This document shows positions 1 to 9,253 of a DNA stretch of 64,000 nucleotides, one piece after another. The notes under the pieces are model-generated. The model was not told the origin of the DNA, did no database searches, and was given only the letters and a program-made list of their open reading frames with translations. Made by a program: the position numbers and the translations under genes. Numbering within the stretch: the first letter of the stretch is position 1; each line of letters begins with the position of its first letter. Source of the DNA: CAYNHZ01 sp964397445 (GTDB lineage: Bacteria > Bacteroidota > Bacteroidia > Bacteroidales > UBA932); contig CAYNHZ010000002.1 of assembly GCA_964397445.1 (NCBI GenBank), forward strand, positions 496,001-560,000, written 5' to 3'.

Positions 1-1866
1 TGTAAATGTGTGGCTAAAGTAGGTACTTCTATATCTTGGCGGTATTTGTGACAATAATCCTCTGTCACCCAATACTTTTGCCTCGAATTGTAAAACATCC
101 ATATTTTCAGGGATAGCCTTTAGAATATGATAATCCATATCAAGAAGAGATGCAGCAAGGTATTCAACAGTAGCAAAACCTTGTCCATATTTTCCTGATT
201 TATCTATTTTCTCAACAAGCTCAGCAGGGATAACTTCACCTGTAACATAATGTTTTGCATACACTTTAAGAACCTCAGGTTCAAAAACCCAATGCTCCAT
301 TATTTGAGAAGGTAACTCAACGAAATCTCTCTCAACTCCTGCATTACCTGCATATCTGACATTTTGGAGCAAAGCCTGTAAAGCGTGACCAAATTCGTGG
401 AAAAATGTCTCTGTCTCATCAGCGCTCAAAAGTGAAGGTTTGTCACCAACGCCACGGGTAAAATTACCAACTATTGTTACAATCGGAGCAATCCTTATTC
501 CATCTTTAAAATGTTGTTCACGATAACCACCACACCAAGCTCCACCGCTTTTTTGTCCAGGACGGGCAAACATATCCATAAAGAGGATACCTATATGCGA
601 TCCGTCAGCCTCTTTACATTCAAATGCAATAGCTTCAGGGTGAGGAACAGGAACAGTGTCCAATTGAGTAAAGGTTATTCCATACAATTTATTAGCTACA
701 TAGAAGATACCGTCTCTAACATTTTCAAATTTGAAATATGGTCTTAATTGATCATCTGAAAGGCCGAATTTATTGTTGAGAGATTTCTCAAAATAGTATC
801 TCCAATCTGCAGGGGTCAACTCTTCGGTCATCCCCGATTTTGCTGCAAACTCGCTCATATCTTTAAGTTCTTGTTTTGCAACAGCCAATGCAGGAACCCA
901 CAATTGATCCAATAATGCGTAAACAGCTTCGGGTGTTTTTGCCATTCTATCAACAAGTACATATTGTGCAAAATCCTCATAACCAAGAAGTTTTGCCTTT
1001 TGAAGACGAAGATCAATAAGTTGAAGAATGATTGCTTTGTTATCCTCAGTGTTGTTATTGTTACACCTGTTCAGATAAGCATTTTCTATTTGAGTTCTCA
1101 AATTTCTATTGTCAGAATATTGAAGGAACGGAATAACACTTGGATTATCAAGTCCAAATACCCATTTATCAGTTAACCCTTTTGAAGCAGCACGGCTTGA
1201 TGCCTGAGATATTTGAGCTTCCGAAAGGCCGGAAAGATCATCTTTATTATCTATAGTCAATGTATATGCTGCTGTCTCTTTCAATAAGTTTTGTCCGAAA
1301 ACAAGCTCAAGTTCAGATAGTTTGCTATTGATCTTCTTCAACTCCTCTTTTTTCTCTATTGGGAGAGTTGCACCGGATCTTTCATATTTTTTATAAGTAT
1401 CTACAAGAAGTCTTAATTGGTCAGCTTCGAGATTTAATGAATCTCTCTTATTGTAAAGAACTTTAACTTTCTCAAAAAGTTTCTCATTCATAGATATTTC
1501 ATTGAAGTGACGACTTATAACAGGGGTCAATTCTGTCTCAATATCCATTAAAGAGTCTGATGAATTGATAGAGGATTCGCTTCCGAATACCCCCATAATG
1601 TTTGTCAACAATTCTCCAGAATTATCAAGAGCCAATATTGTGTTCTCGAATGTAGGTTCTTCTGTATTGTTGATAATCGCATTGATCTCTGCATTATGAA
1701 CTTCAAGAGCTTTGATAATAGCAGGACGGTAGTGTTCAATTTTAACCTCATTAAATGGGGGAATACCAAAAGGGGTGTCCCATTTTTTCAAAAGAGGATT
1801 GTTATTACAAGAAACTATCATAAATAATAGTGCTGTAAAAAGTACAGCGAAAGTTAGTTTTTTCAT
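1..1866 (-). CDS. M3 family zinc metallopeptidase lipoprotein (Dcp/oligopeptidase-A type), C-terminus outside window
   Basis: Reads on the minus strand from an ATG at 1866 and is still open at base 1, so the last part is missing (622 codons are present; relatives are near 700 aa). The N-terminus is a signal peptide with a lipobox ending in Cys20 (IVSCNNN), so the mature protein should be an envelope lipoprotein. The zinc motif HEFGH, within ETFFHEFGHA, lies near 382-403 and is in frame with the start. M3 enzymes cut oligopeptides, and the Dcp branch removes C-terminal dipeptides. It starts 25 bp after the rpoD stop on the same strand and could be read through from rpoD. The family is clear; the exact specificity is inferred. 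Confidence 0.9.
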   Translation of the reverse strand, partial: MKKLTFAVLFTALLFMIVSCNNNPLLKKWDTPFGIPPFNEVKIEHYRPAIIKALEVHNAEINAIINNTEEPTFENTILALDNSGELLTNIMGVFGSESSINSSDSLMDIETELTPVISRHFNEISMNEKLFEKVKVLYNKRDSLNLEADQLRLLVDTYKKYERSGATLPIEKKEELKKINSKLSELELVFGQNLLKETAAYTLTIDNKDDLSGLSEAQISQASSRAASKGLTDKWVFGLDNPSVIPFLQYSDNRNLRTQIENAYLNRCNNNNTEDNKAIILQLIDLRLQKAKLLGYEDFAQYVLVDRMAKTPEAVYALLDQLWVPALAVAKQELKDMSEFAAKSGMTEELTPADWRYYFEKSLNNKFGLSDDQLRPYFKFENVRDGIFYVANKLYGITFTQLDTVPVPHPEAIAFECKEADGSHIGILFMDMFARPGQKSGGAWCGGYREQHFKDGIRIAPIVTIVGNFTRGVGDKPSLLSADETETFFHEFGHALQALLQNVRYAGNAGVERDFVELPSQIMEHWVFEPEVLKVYAKHYVTGEVIPAELVEKIDKSGKYGQGFATVEYLAASLLDMDYHILKAIPENMDVLQFEAKVLGDRGLLSQIPPRYRSTYFSHTFT

Positions 1867-1891
1867 AATGATTAATCTGTTATTGAATTAA

Positions 1892-2752
1892 TTACCCAAG
1901 ATAACTTTTAAGCAATTTACTTCTATTGCTATGTCTGAGTCTGCGAATAGCCTTCTCTTTAATCTGCCTTACACGTTCGCGAGTCAGTCCGAATTTTTCC
2001 CCGATCTCCTCAAGAGTCATCTCTGGTGTAGCTATACCGAAGAAATCTTTAACAATGTCCCGTTCTCTCTCTGTCAAAGTAGAGAGGGCACGTTCAATCT
2101 CTTTATTGAGTGACTCATTTACCAATCCCCTATCAGCATTTGGAGAATCACTATTTACAAGAACATCCAAAAGGCTATTATCCTCGCCATCAACAAAAGG
2201 GGCATCAACTGAAACGTGTCTGCCCGACACCCTCAATGTATCTGCAATTTTATCCCTTGGAATATCAAGAATTAACGATAATTCATCAGCGGATGGGAGC
2301 CTTTCATTCTCTTGTTCGAATTTTGAAAGAGCTTTATTGATCTTATTTAGTGAACCAACTTGATTTAATGGTAATCTTACTATTCTCGACTGTTCTGCAA
2401 GTGCTTGAAGAATTGATTGTCTTATCCACCACACTGCATAAGATATAAACTTAAATCCCCTCGTTTCATCAAATTTCTCAGCAGCCTTAATAAGACCGAG
2501 ATTACCTTCGTTGATAAGATCAGGCAGACTAAGTCCTTGATTTTGATACTGTTTTGCTACAGAGACCACAAAACGAAGATTTGCCCTTGTAAGCTTCTCT
2601 AAAGCTTCTTGATCCCCCTTTCTGATGCGTTGAGCCAATTCAACCTCATCTTCGACTGTTATAAGTTCCTCTCTGCCTATTTCTTGTAAATACTTGTCAA
2701 GAGATGCACTCTCCCTATTAGTAATGGATTTTGTAATTTTTAGCTGTCTCAT
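1892..2752 (-). CDS. rpoD: Primary RNA polymerase sigma factor (sigma-70 / sigma-ABfr type)
   Basis: A 286-aa sigma factor with region 1.2 (about residues 15-50), region 2 (about 52-122, including the -10 recognition stretch ending YAVWWIRQSI), region 3 (about 130-205) and region 4 with a C-terminal helix-turn-helix (LTRERVRQIKEKA). It lacks region 1.1 and the long non-conserved insert of proteobacterial RpoD, as is usual for the Bacteroidetes primary sigma, which recognises -33 TTTG and -7 TAnnTTTG elements. Many such -7 elements occur in this window and are presumably its targets. It lies 40 bp downstream of the DegQ-type protease gene but has its own TACATTTG element. The start follows that element by 17 nt. 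Confidence 0.95.
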   Translation of the reverse strand: MRQLKITKSITNRESASLDKYLQEIGREELITVEDEVELAQRIRKGDQEALEKLTRANLRFVVSVAKQYQNQGLSLPDLINEGNLGLIKAAEKFDETRGFKFISYAVWWIRQSILQALAEQSRIVRLPLNQVGSLNKINKALSKFEQENERLPSADELSLILDIPRDKIADTLRVSGRHVSVDAPFVDGEDNSLLDVLVNSDSPNADRGLVNESLNKEIERALSTLTERERDIVKDFFGIATPEMTLEEIGEKFGLTRERVRQIKEKAIRRLRHSNRSKLLKSYLG

Positions 2753-2769
2753 GGAAAAATAATTGGATG

Positions 2770-2777
2770 CAAATGTA
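2770..2777 (-). promoter_or_regulatory. Bacteroidetes-type -7 element for rpoD
   Basis: On the minus strand this reads TACATTTG, 17 nt before the rpoD ATG, with a TTG 18 nt further upstream as a possible -33 element. It matches the TAnnTTTG -7 consensus of Bacteroides. It lies between the protease gene and rpoD and would give rpoD independent, possibly self-controlled, transcription. Confidence 0.55.
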
Positions 2778-2792
2778 ATAAAAAAAATTACA

Positions 2793-4223
2793 CTACAATC
2801 CTATACCATAGTAATAAATCGAACCATTAGGATATAATCCCTCCAAAAGGATGGATCTTCTCCCCTTCTTTACAGCTACAGCTATGTCCTGCGGTGATAG
2901 TACAGGGTTGTTATTCACATGTGTAATAATAAATCCCTCTTTGATTCCCGAATCTTTCATCTTACCTTTTGCCACAGAAACAACCTCAACTCCCGATTTA
3001 AGCTCGAGTTTACTCAATTTATCTTTTGGGGCTGCTACAAGTTCTGCTCCAAAAAGATTTATTTTGTCTTGATTACCATACCCTAAAAGATCCAAATTAT
3101 CCTTCCCGATCAGAGTAGCTTTTAAGTCCAATTCTTCTTTCCCCCTTTTTACTGTAACGGTCACTTTATCTCCTGGGCGATACCTCGTAATTTTCTCTTG
3201 AACTACTGATGGTGAATTAGTTTTCTCACCATTAATAGCAACAATAACATCACCAGATTTGATTCCGGCCTTATCTGCAGACCCCCCTTTTACAACCTCA
3301 GCTATATAGGCTCCCTCCATAACAGAAAGCCCATTTTCCTTACTCAACGACTCTGTAATATTCTGCATTGAAATACCCAATACAGCCCTTTGAACAGATC
3401 CGAAATCTTGTAAATCATTCGTGATCTTCTTTACAATATTTACAGGCACTGCAAAAGAATAACCAGCGTATGAACCTGTATTTGAAATTATTGCAGTATT
3501 GATCCCGACAAGCTCTCCACGAATATTCACCAATGCCCCGCCACTATTCCCCGGATTGACTGCTGCATCTGTCTGTATAAATGACTCAATTTTAAATTCA
3601 CCTGAATTATTGATCATCGAACGCCCTTTGGCACTCACAATACCAGCGGTGATAGTGGAGGTCAGCCCGTAAGGACTTCCTATAGCGAGGACCCATTCAC
3701 CCAACCTTAATTGATCCGAATCACCTAATGGAATAGTAGGTAATCCTTTAGCATCTATTTTCAAGAGTGCCACATCGGTAGCAGGATCTGATCCGATAAG
3801 TTGAGCTCTAAAGGTTTTATTATTCTCCATAGTGATCTCTATTTCAGAGGCTCCAGATACAACGTGGTTGTTTGTCACAATAAAACCATCTTCTGAAATA
3901 ATAACCCCTGAACCGCTGCCAAGCTGTTCTTGAGGAGCAGATTGACCACCTCTAAAACCGAAAAAGTATTCAAGAATAGAAGCGGGAGCCTCTTGTCTCT
4001 CTGACATCTTTACAACCTTTACAAAAACAACTGCTTTAACTGACATTTCGGCAGCATAGGTAAAATCTGGATACTCACTCGAAAGTGTCACATTTTTAAC
4101 TTTTGCGGTATCGCTATAATAGTACTCTGGAGAGGGAGAAACCGTCATCTTTTTGACTACAATATAAGAAGTTAGGCCACTGATTAATACCGCTGAAATG
4201 ATAATAATGATATTTCTCTTCAT
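2793..4223 (-). CDS. Periplasmic trypsin-like serine protease with two PDZ domains (DegP/DegQ family)
   Basis: The preferred start is the ATG at 4223 (MKRNIIII), which gives 476 aa with an N-terminal membrane/signal segment; an in-frame ATG at 4259 would only add a hydrophilic lead. The protease domain carries the triad in order: His in TNNHVV (near residue 120), Asp in DPATDVALLKI (near 150) and Ser in NPGNSGGALV (near 228). A PDZ domain follows at about 270-370, and a second, more divergent one fills the C-terminus. DegP/Q proteins degrade or chaperone misfolded envelope proteins. The short Gln/Gly linker before the protease core corresponds to the LA-loop region of the family. It is transcribed ahead of rpoD. 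Confidence 0.92.
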   Translation of the reverse strand: MKRNIIIIISAVLISGLTSYIVVKKMTVSPSPEYYYSDTAKVKNVTLSSEYPDFTYAAEMSVKAVVFVKVVKMSERQEAPASILEYFFGFRGGQSAPQEQLGSGSGVIISEDGFIVTNNHVVSGASEIEITMENNKTFRAQLIGSDPATDVALLKIDAKGLPTIPLGDSDQLRLGEWVLAIGSPYGLTSTITAGIVSAKGRSMINNSGEFKIESFIQTDAAVNPGNSGGALVNIRGELVGINTAIISNTGSYAGYSFAVPVNIVKKITNDLQDFGSVQRAVLGISMQNITESLSKENGLSVMEGAYIAEVVKGGSADKAGIKSGDVIVAINGEKTNSPSVVQEKITRYRPGDKVTVTVKRGKEELDLKATLIGKDNLDLLGYGNQDKINLFGAELVAAPKDKLSKLELKSGVEVVSVAKGKMKDSGIKEGFIITHVNNNPVLSPQDIAVAVKKGRRSILLEGLYPNGSIYYYGIGL

Positions 4224-4278
4224 AATAATAAAAACTTTATTTCTTTGAATAAAAATCAAAAGTTATGCCAAATTTACT

Positions 4279-4286
4279 TATATTTG
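4279..4286 (+). promoter_or_regulatory. Possible -7 element upstream of dnaN
   Basis: TATATTTG matches TAnnTTTG and lies 37 nt before the dnaN ATG. No well-spaced TTTG -33 element was found, so support is moderate. It would drive the six-gene dnaN-to-phoH run. Confidence 0.4.
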
Positions 4287-4323
4287 TGGCTAATAGGTAA
4301 ACTCTTAAAACAAGTTAATTAAT

Positions 4324-5451
4324 ATGAAATTTACAGTATCAAGTTCAGAACTTTTACACGGATTACTATCCGTATCGAGGGTGGTTGCCCAAAAAAGCAC
4401 GTTGCCGATCCTTGACAATTTCCTTTTTGTACTAAAGGGAAATACTTTAGAGGTTACAGCTGCCGATCTCGAAATGACACTAAAAACTACAATTACGATT
4501 GATGAAGTAAATGAGGAGGGAGAAATTGCAGTTCCTGCTAAAATTCTGACAGACTCGTTGAAAGAATTTCCAGATATGCCACTTACATTCCGTACATTAG
4601 AAAATGAAAGTCTTTTGGAAATCAGTTGGCTAAGCGGAGTATCACAGATCCCATATTTCTCATCAGAAGACTATCCGAAATTGGTTGAATTGGATGATAT
4701 TTCACTCTCCATCTCAATTCCTGCAGAAATTCTTCTAAAAGGGATTAATAACACCCTTTATGCCACCGCAGAAGAGGAGTTGAGACCGGTTATGAATGGG
4801 ATATTTTTCGACCTTTCTCCCGAGGGGACATCATTAGTTGCATCCGATTCTCATAAGCTCGTATGCTACACCAGAAAAGATGTTAAATCTGAGGACAAAT
4901 CCTCTTTCATTCTCCCTAAAAAGCCTGCATCGATCTTAAAATCACTCCTTCCAAAGGTAGAGGATGATGTTAAAATCACATTCGACGGCAAAAATGCGTT
5001 TTTCGAATTTTACCAAACAATTCTTATTTGCAGACTTGTAGAGGGAAGTTATCCGGCATATAAATCAGTCATACCTAAAAACAATACTAACAAGTTAATA
5101 ATTAATAGAATAACCCTATTAAATGCCGTAAAAAGGGTGGCTGTTTGCTCAAATCAAGCTACATTACACATTAAATTGTCCCTTTCGTATAATAAACTTA
5201 TCATATCAGCTCAAGATCTTACCTATTCAATCTCAGCACACGAGACTTTGTCTTGCCAATATGATGGGGATGCTATGGACATCGGGTTTAAATCTAATTT
5301 TATGATTGAGATCTTGAACAATCTTCCATTTGAAGAGATATGTGTATCACTTTCAGATCCGACAAGAGCCGGGTTAATCCTCTCTGCAGATGAAGAGTCA
5401 CAGAATGAGGACATTTGCTCATTGCTTATGCCTATCAGAATACCCGTATAA
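4324..5451 (+). CDS. dnaN: DNA polymerase III sliding clamp (beta subunit)
   Basis: At 375 aa this has the usual length for the beta clamp, with three repeated clamp domains. Family signatures are visible: the N-terminal stretch with LPILDNFLF (about residues 28-36), the middle ELRPVMNGIFF (about 155-165) and SDSHKLV (near 178), and the C-terminal LLMPIRI just before the end. The ring-shaped dimer tethers DNA polymerase III to the template and is the hub for repair factors that carry clamp-binding peptides. It begins a tight co-directional run; the exonuclease start follows its stop by 2 nt. dnaA is not nearby, so this is not the usual oriC arrangement. Confidence 0.96.
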   Translation: MKFTVSSSELLHGLLSVSRVVAQKSTLPILDNFLFVLKGNTLEVTAADLEMTLKTTITIDEVNEEGEIAVPAKILTDSLKEFPDMPLTFRTLENESLLEISWLSGVSQIPYFSSEDYPKLVELDDISLSISIPAEILLKGINNTLYATAEEELRPVMNGIFFDLSPEGTSLVASDSHKLVCYTRKDVKSEDKSSFILPKKPASILKSLLPKVEDDVKITFDGKNAFFEFYQTILICRLVEGSYPAYKSVIPKNNTNKLIINRITLLNAVKRVAVCSNQATLHIKLSLSYNKLIISAQDLTYSISAHETLSCQYDGDAMDIGFKSNFMIEILNNLPFEEICVSLSDPTRAGLILSADEESQNEDICSLLMPIRIPV

Positions 5452-5453
5452 TT

Positions 5454-6215
5454 ATGCAATTGAATCTTAAAAATCCGATACTCTTTTTCGATATAGAGAG
5501 TACCGGGCTAAATGTTGCGACAGATAGAATCGTAGAAATAAGTGCTGTAAAAGTTTTTCCTGACGGCTCTACCGAGACAAAAACAAGGAGGATAAATCCC
5601 ACAATACCTATTTCACCTGAAGCACAAGCCATTCACGGAATATCTAACGAGGATGTTAAAGATTGCCCGGTATTTAATCAGGTGGCAAGGTCGCTCGCAA
5701 ATTGGATGGAGGGGTGTGATATAGCAGGTTATAACTCTACAAAATTCGATGTACCGATGTTGTCAGAAGAGTTTTTAAGGGCAGGTATCGATTTTGATTT
5801 CAGAAAAAGGAAACTTGTCGATGTTCAGAATATATTCCATAAAATGGAACAGAGAACCCTTTCGGCAGCATACAAATTTTATTGCCAAAAAGATTTGGAA
5901 AATGCTCACTCTGCAGAAGCTGACACTATCGCAACATACGAGATACTCTTGTCTCAGTTAGATAGATATCCTGAACTAAAAAATGATATCCAATTTTTAT
6001 CAGAATTTTCCACTAAATCGAAATTTGTAGACTACGCAGGGCGTATTGTTTACAACGATAAAGATATCCCTATTTTCAATTTCGGAAAACATAAAGGTGT
6101 CCCTGTAACTGAGGTCTTTACAAAAGAGCCGAGCTACTACTCTTGGATGATGAACGGTGATTTCACCCTCGATACAAAGAAAGTTCTCACTGAGATAAAA
6201 TTGTCAATGAGGTGA
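5454..6215 (+). CDS. DnaQ-like 3'-5' exonuclease (DEDDh) with C-terminal ExoX-like/DUF3820 domain
   Basis: The start at 5454 (MQLNLKNP), 2 nt after dnaN, gives 253 aa. The catalytic DEDDh pattern is present: FFDIESTGL (Asp-x-Glu, near residue 12), an Asp in NSTKFDVPML (near 100) and HSAEADT (His plus Asp, near 155). The last 40 residues (FNFGKHKG ... YSWMMNGDF) form the small domain often attached to ExoX-type exonucleases in Bacteroidetes. It probably proofreads or trims DNA 3' ends together with the clamp encoded just upstream; that partnership is inferred from the operon. Its TGA stop overlaps the GTG start of the next gene. Confidence 0.9.
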   Translation: MQLNLKNPILFFDIESTGLNVATDRIVEISAVKVFPDGSTETKTRRINPTIPISPEAQAIHGISNEDVKDCPVFNQVARSLANWMEGCDIAGYNSTKFDVPMLSEEFLRAGIDFDFRKRKLVDVQNIFHKMEQRTLSAAYKFYCQKDLENAHSAEADTIATYEILLSQLDRYPELKNDIQFLSEFSTKSKFVDYAGRIVYNDKDIPIFNFGKHKGVPVTEVFTKEPSYYSWMMNGDFTLDTKKVLTEIKLSMR

Positions 6216-6781
6216 ATATCATTGTAGCCACTCAAAAAGAGGATGCTTTTTATTGCAAACCCGACTCAACATTAATTAGGTCGATAGATAAATATTTCAT
6301 ACCAGATTATATTGAGAATCTTACTATTGCCCCTATTATATATTTTAAAAGTCGCAGAGCGGGAAGGGGAATTTCAGAGCGATTTGCAAACAGATTTATT
6401 GAGACATTCGGATATGGAGTAATGATCTACCCCACATTAAAGAGTGAATTTGGCAATCACAAAGAATCGATGGAAAATGCTTTGGATAATACCACTATTA
6501 TCCCATTAAAATCAACACCAATAGAAGATTACGACGATAATTCAAACTATTGTCCCCCTTTAATAATAAAGATAAACGGAGTGACCAAATTCGAGAAACT
6601 ACACAACCCTAATATGGGAGATGTTCTCAAACGATTTTCATCGATATCATCGTTATGTTCTATCAGAATTGGAGATTTTGTCCTCTTCGAACTCTCCCAA
6701 GAGAGGGTTAAAATTACCGAAGGGGATCATATAGTTGCAGTGTCTGAACTCGACACAATTATTGATTTGAATATTTGTTAA
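6212..6781 (+). CDS. Fumarylacetoacetate hydrolase-like protein lacking metal ligands (probable pseudoenzyme)
   Basis: This 189-aa protein starts with GTG inside the previous stop (GTGA, 4-bp overlap), so translation is probably coupled. The order of landmarks follows the short Bacteroidetes FAH-fold hydrolases: KPDSTLIR, a PDY segment, a GRGISERFANRF segment, a GYGVMIY segment, then PPLIIKINGV and a C-terminal IRIGDFVLFEL segment followed by EGDHIVAV. The residues that normally bind the metal are not seen. The family C/YE-x-EL motif is replaced by APIIYF, and the GxDxTxRD segment by GVMIYPTL. So the fold is likely kept while hydrolase activity is likely lost. The fold call is from memory of the family and is moderately sure; the function is unknown. 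Confidence 0.6.
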   Translation: MNIIVATQKEDAFYCKPDSTLIRSIDKYFIPDYIENLTIAPIIYFKSRRAGRGISERFANRFIETFGYGVMIYPTLKSEFGNHKESMENALDNTTIIPLKSTPIEDYDDNSNYCPPLIIKINGVTKFEKLHNPNMGDVLKRFSSISSLCSIRIGDFVLFELSQERVKITEGDHIVAVSELDTIIDLNIC

Positions 6782-6797
6782 TTTATTTTATAACAAA

Positions 6798-8156
6798 ATG
6801 GAAAGTACGTCACCAAATTTCTTTCAAAGATTAGGAAAACAGATAAAGGAGATCACAGCTTTGTCAGATCAAATCGACACTTTGTCAGCTGCTGAAAACA
6901 TTAAAAAGAACATAGTCTTTAAGGGACCAAATGCCTATATTCTTGCATTTGCGATAGTTATAGCCTCTGTCGGACTTAATGTAAACTCTATTCCAGTGAT
7001 CATTGGTGCTATGCTTGTATCACCCCTTATGGGTCCTATCATTGGAATTGGCTACGGACTCGGTGTCAACGACACAGTTTTTCTCAGAAAAGCTGGGAAA
7101 AATCTAATGGTAATGGTAATCATCAGTCTAATAGCCTCTTTCCTCTATTTTCTTCTTTCTCCTTTGGAATTGGAAAATCCAACCGAGCTCCTCGCAAGGA
7201 CAAATCCCACCATTTTTGATGTTCTTATCGCACTATTCGGCGGCTTTGCAGGGATAATGGAGACTTGTAAAAAGGAGAAAGGGACAGTTGTTTCGGGTGT
7301 TGCCATCGCCACTGCACTTATGCCACCACTCTGTACTGCAGGATACGGACTCGCCTCGGGTGAATTATCTTACTTTATTGGTGCCCTTTACCTATTCTTC
7401 ATCAATGGAGTTTTTATTGCATTGGCAACTTTCTTGACTGTTTTATATCTTAAATTTCCAATCACCACATTTGCAGATCCTTCCAAACAAAAGAAGGTTA
7501 ACAGGATGATCACAACTTTCACCATTATCCTTATTATTCCAAGTATTTTCTCAGCAATAATGGTGATAAAAGAGAATAACTTCAATCAAACAGCAAAGAG
7601 TTTTATAAATGACAATAAGACATTAGATAAGAGCTATATATATGATTATAAAATTGAACATAGACACAAACCGGCAACTATTGAGATAGCGATCGCAGGT
7701 GAGGCTCTATCTGACAACGAGATTGAGAAGATATACGAATCTGCAGACCAACATGGAATTATGCGTAATCAGTTAATTATCAAACAGAATGCGGCTATGA
7801 TTCAAGATCGTAACAATCCAAGTGAGTTGTTTGAGGGGATATTCAAACGCAACGATATGGAGATTATGAAGAGGGAGCAAGTTATTGCCCAAATGGAAAA
7901 AGAGTTGAAAAGTTACAAAAATAAAGAACTCCCATTCAAGCAAATGGCCAAAGAGATCTCGGCTCAATACCCAAATATCCAATCAATCACTATTGCTCGC
8001 GGCGAGAATGTCAATCCTTCAACATTAACAGGGGAAGAGGAGATAATCGTCCTTATCAAATATAAAGGGACTATACCTGAAAAGGATTTAATGAGATTGA
8101 AGGAGTGGCTCTCGGTCAGACTTGATTTTGAAAATCTAAGGATAGTAAGGGAATGA
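6798..8156 (+). CDS. DUF389 / TIGR00341-type multi-spanning membrane protein
   Basis: A 452-aa protein with a short cytoplasmic N-terminus and a membrane core of about six helices (residues 40-255) holding family-like stretches such as NSIPVIIGAMLVSPLMGPI and GVAIATALMPPL. A soluble C-terminal region of about 190 residues follows, with a predicted coiled coil near 350-380. DUF389 proteins are widespread and their biochemical role is not settled, so I give no function. It sits 16 bp after the FAH-like gene, and its ATGA overlap with the next gene supports a shared transcript. Confidence 0.85.
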   Translation: MESTSPNFFQRLGKQIKEITALSDQIDTLSAAENIKKNIVFKGPNAYILAFAIVIASVGLNVNSIPVIIGAMLVSPLMGPIIGIGYGLGVNDTVFLRKAGKNLMVMVIISLIASFLYFLLSPLELENPTELLARTNPTIFDVLIALFGGFAGIMETCKKEKGTVVSGVAIATALMPPLCTAGYGLASGELSYFIGALYLFFINGVFIALATFLTVLYLKFPITTFADPSKQKKVNRMITTFTIILIIPSIFSAIMVIKENNFNQTAKSFINDNKTLDKSYIYDYKIEHRHKPATIEIAIAGEALSDNEIEKIYESADQHGIMRNQLIIKQNAAMIQDRNNPSELFEGIFKRNDMEIMKREQVIAQMEKELKSYKNKELPFKQMAKEISAQYPNIQSITIARGENVNPSTLTGEEEIIVLIKYKGTIPEKDLMRLKEWLSVRLDFENLRIVRE

Positions 8157-9253
8157 TAAAACTATTTGTATTATTAACTATTTCAATTATTTCACAGAAT
8201 CAAATTTTCGAAAAAAAGACATTTTCTAACGACACTGTGAAAATTGTTTTTCTTGGGGACATTATGCAACATTCCCCTCAACTCAAAAGTGCTCATATTG
8301 TAGGTACAGACACCCTCAATAATGACTCATACCAATACAAATCCTATTTCAAATACACTGACTCAATAATTAAAGGGGCCGATTTTGCAGTCGCAAATAT
8401 GGAATTTGTTGTTGGGGTAACACCATTTAGCGGCTACCCAACCTTTTCTGCCCCCCTATCACTCCCGATAGAGGCTAAAAGGGCAGGAATAGATCTTTTC
8501 CTGTGTGCTAATAACCACATTTGCGATAAAGGGAAACGGGGAATTGTAAGCACATTAGAGAGTTATAAAACAATAAATGCAGAATACACAGGCCTTTATT
8601 ATGATATAATTGACAAAGAGAAATCAGACCCATATATTGTCAATTTAAAAGGGATCAAAGTCGCATTTATTAACATCACCTATGGAACCAACGGCATACC
8701 TGTCTCCCCACCGTATATTGTGAATAAATTGGATACTTTACAGATCAAAAAATCTATCGAAAGGGCAAATACTAAAAGTGCGGATATTATTATCGCACTA
8801 CCACATTGGGGTGTTGAATACTCTCTTCAAGAGTCTGAAATTCAAAGAGATTATAGAGATTTCTTTATTAAAAACGGCGTTAATATCGTTGTGGGGACAC
8901 ACCCTCATGTTTTGCAGCCAGTAACGATAGAGAAAAAAGATGGGATTATAAAAAATGTAACTGCCTATTCGTTAGGAAATTTCATCTCTAATATGAGTAT
9001 GACAAACACTCAAATGGGCTCTATCTTTTCTATTACACTGATAAAGAAATTAAATTGCGCGGTGGTGATTGACTCTGTCGGAGAGGATTGGGTTTGGTGC
9101 GCAAGAAAAGGGGAAATAGAGGGGGGATATACTACAATCCCGGTAGAGATTTTTAAGGATAAAAAGGGTGTATTCAAGAGAGAATTCGAGTACAATAAAA
9201 TGATGAAAACATATAACCTATTGAAATCAATATTTAATAAAGATGTCAAATAA
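8153..9253 (+). CDS. CapA/PgsA-family metallophosphatase-like protein
   Basis: A 366-aa protein with a hydrophobic N-terminal segment that suggests export. Family motifs: FLGDIMQHSP near residue 33 (metal-binding Gly-Asp), NMEFVVG near 81, CANNHICDKG near 118, LPHWGVEY near 218, and GTHPHVLQPV near 245 followed by SLGNFISN. CapA-type proteins were named from poly-gamma-glutamate capsule synthesis, but no capB/capC partners are here, so a role in an envelope polymer is only possible. It overlaps the DUF389 gene by 4 bp and phoH by 11 bp, so the three are almost certainly co-translated. Confidence 0.87.
   Translation: MIKLFVLLTISIISQNQIFEKKTFSNDTVKIVFLGDIMQHSPQLKSAHIVGTDTLNNDSYQYKSYFKYTDSIIKGADFAVANMEFVVGVTPFSGYPTFSAPLSLPIEAKRAGIDLFLCANNHICDKGKRGIVSTLESYKTINAEYTGLYYDIIDKEKSDPYIVNLKGIKVAFINITYGTNGIPVSPPYIVNKLDTLQIKKSIERANTKSADIIIALPHWGVEYSLQESEIQRDYRDFFIKNGVNIVVGTHPHVLQPVTIEKKDGIIKNVTAYSLGNFISNMSMTNTQMGSIFSITLIKKLNCAVVIDSVGEDWVWCARKGEIEGGYTTIPVEIFKDKKGVFKREFEYNKMMKTYNLLKSIFNKDVK

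Noticed and set aside
4261..4323. Replication origin next to dnaN
   Set aside because: dnaA is absent, and no cluster of DnaA boxes or AT-rich unwinding region with repeats was seen.
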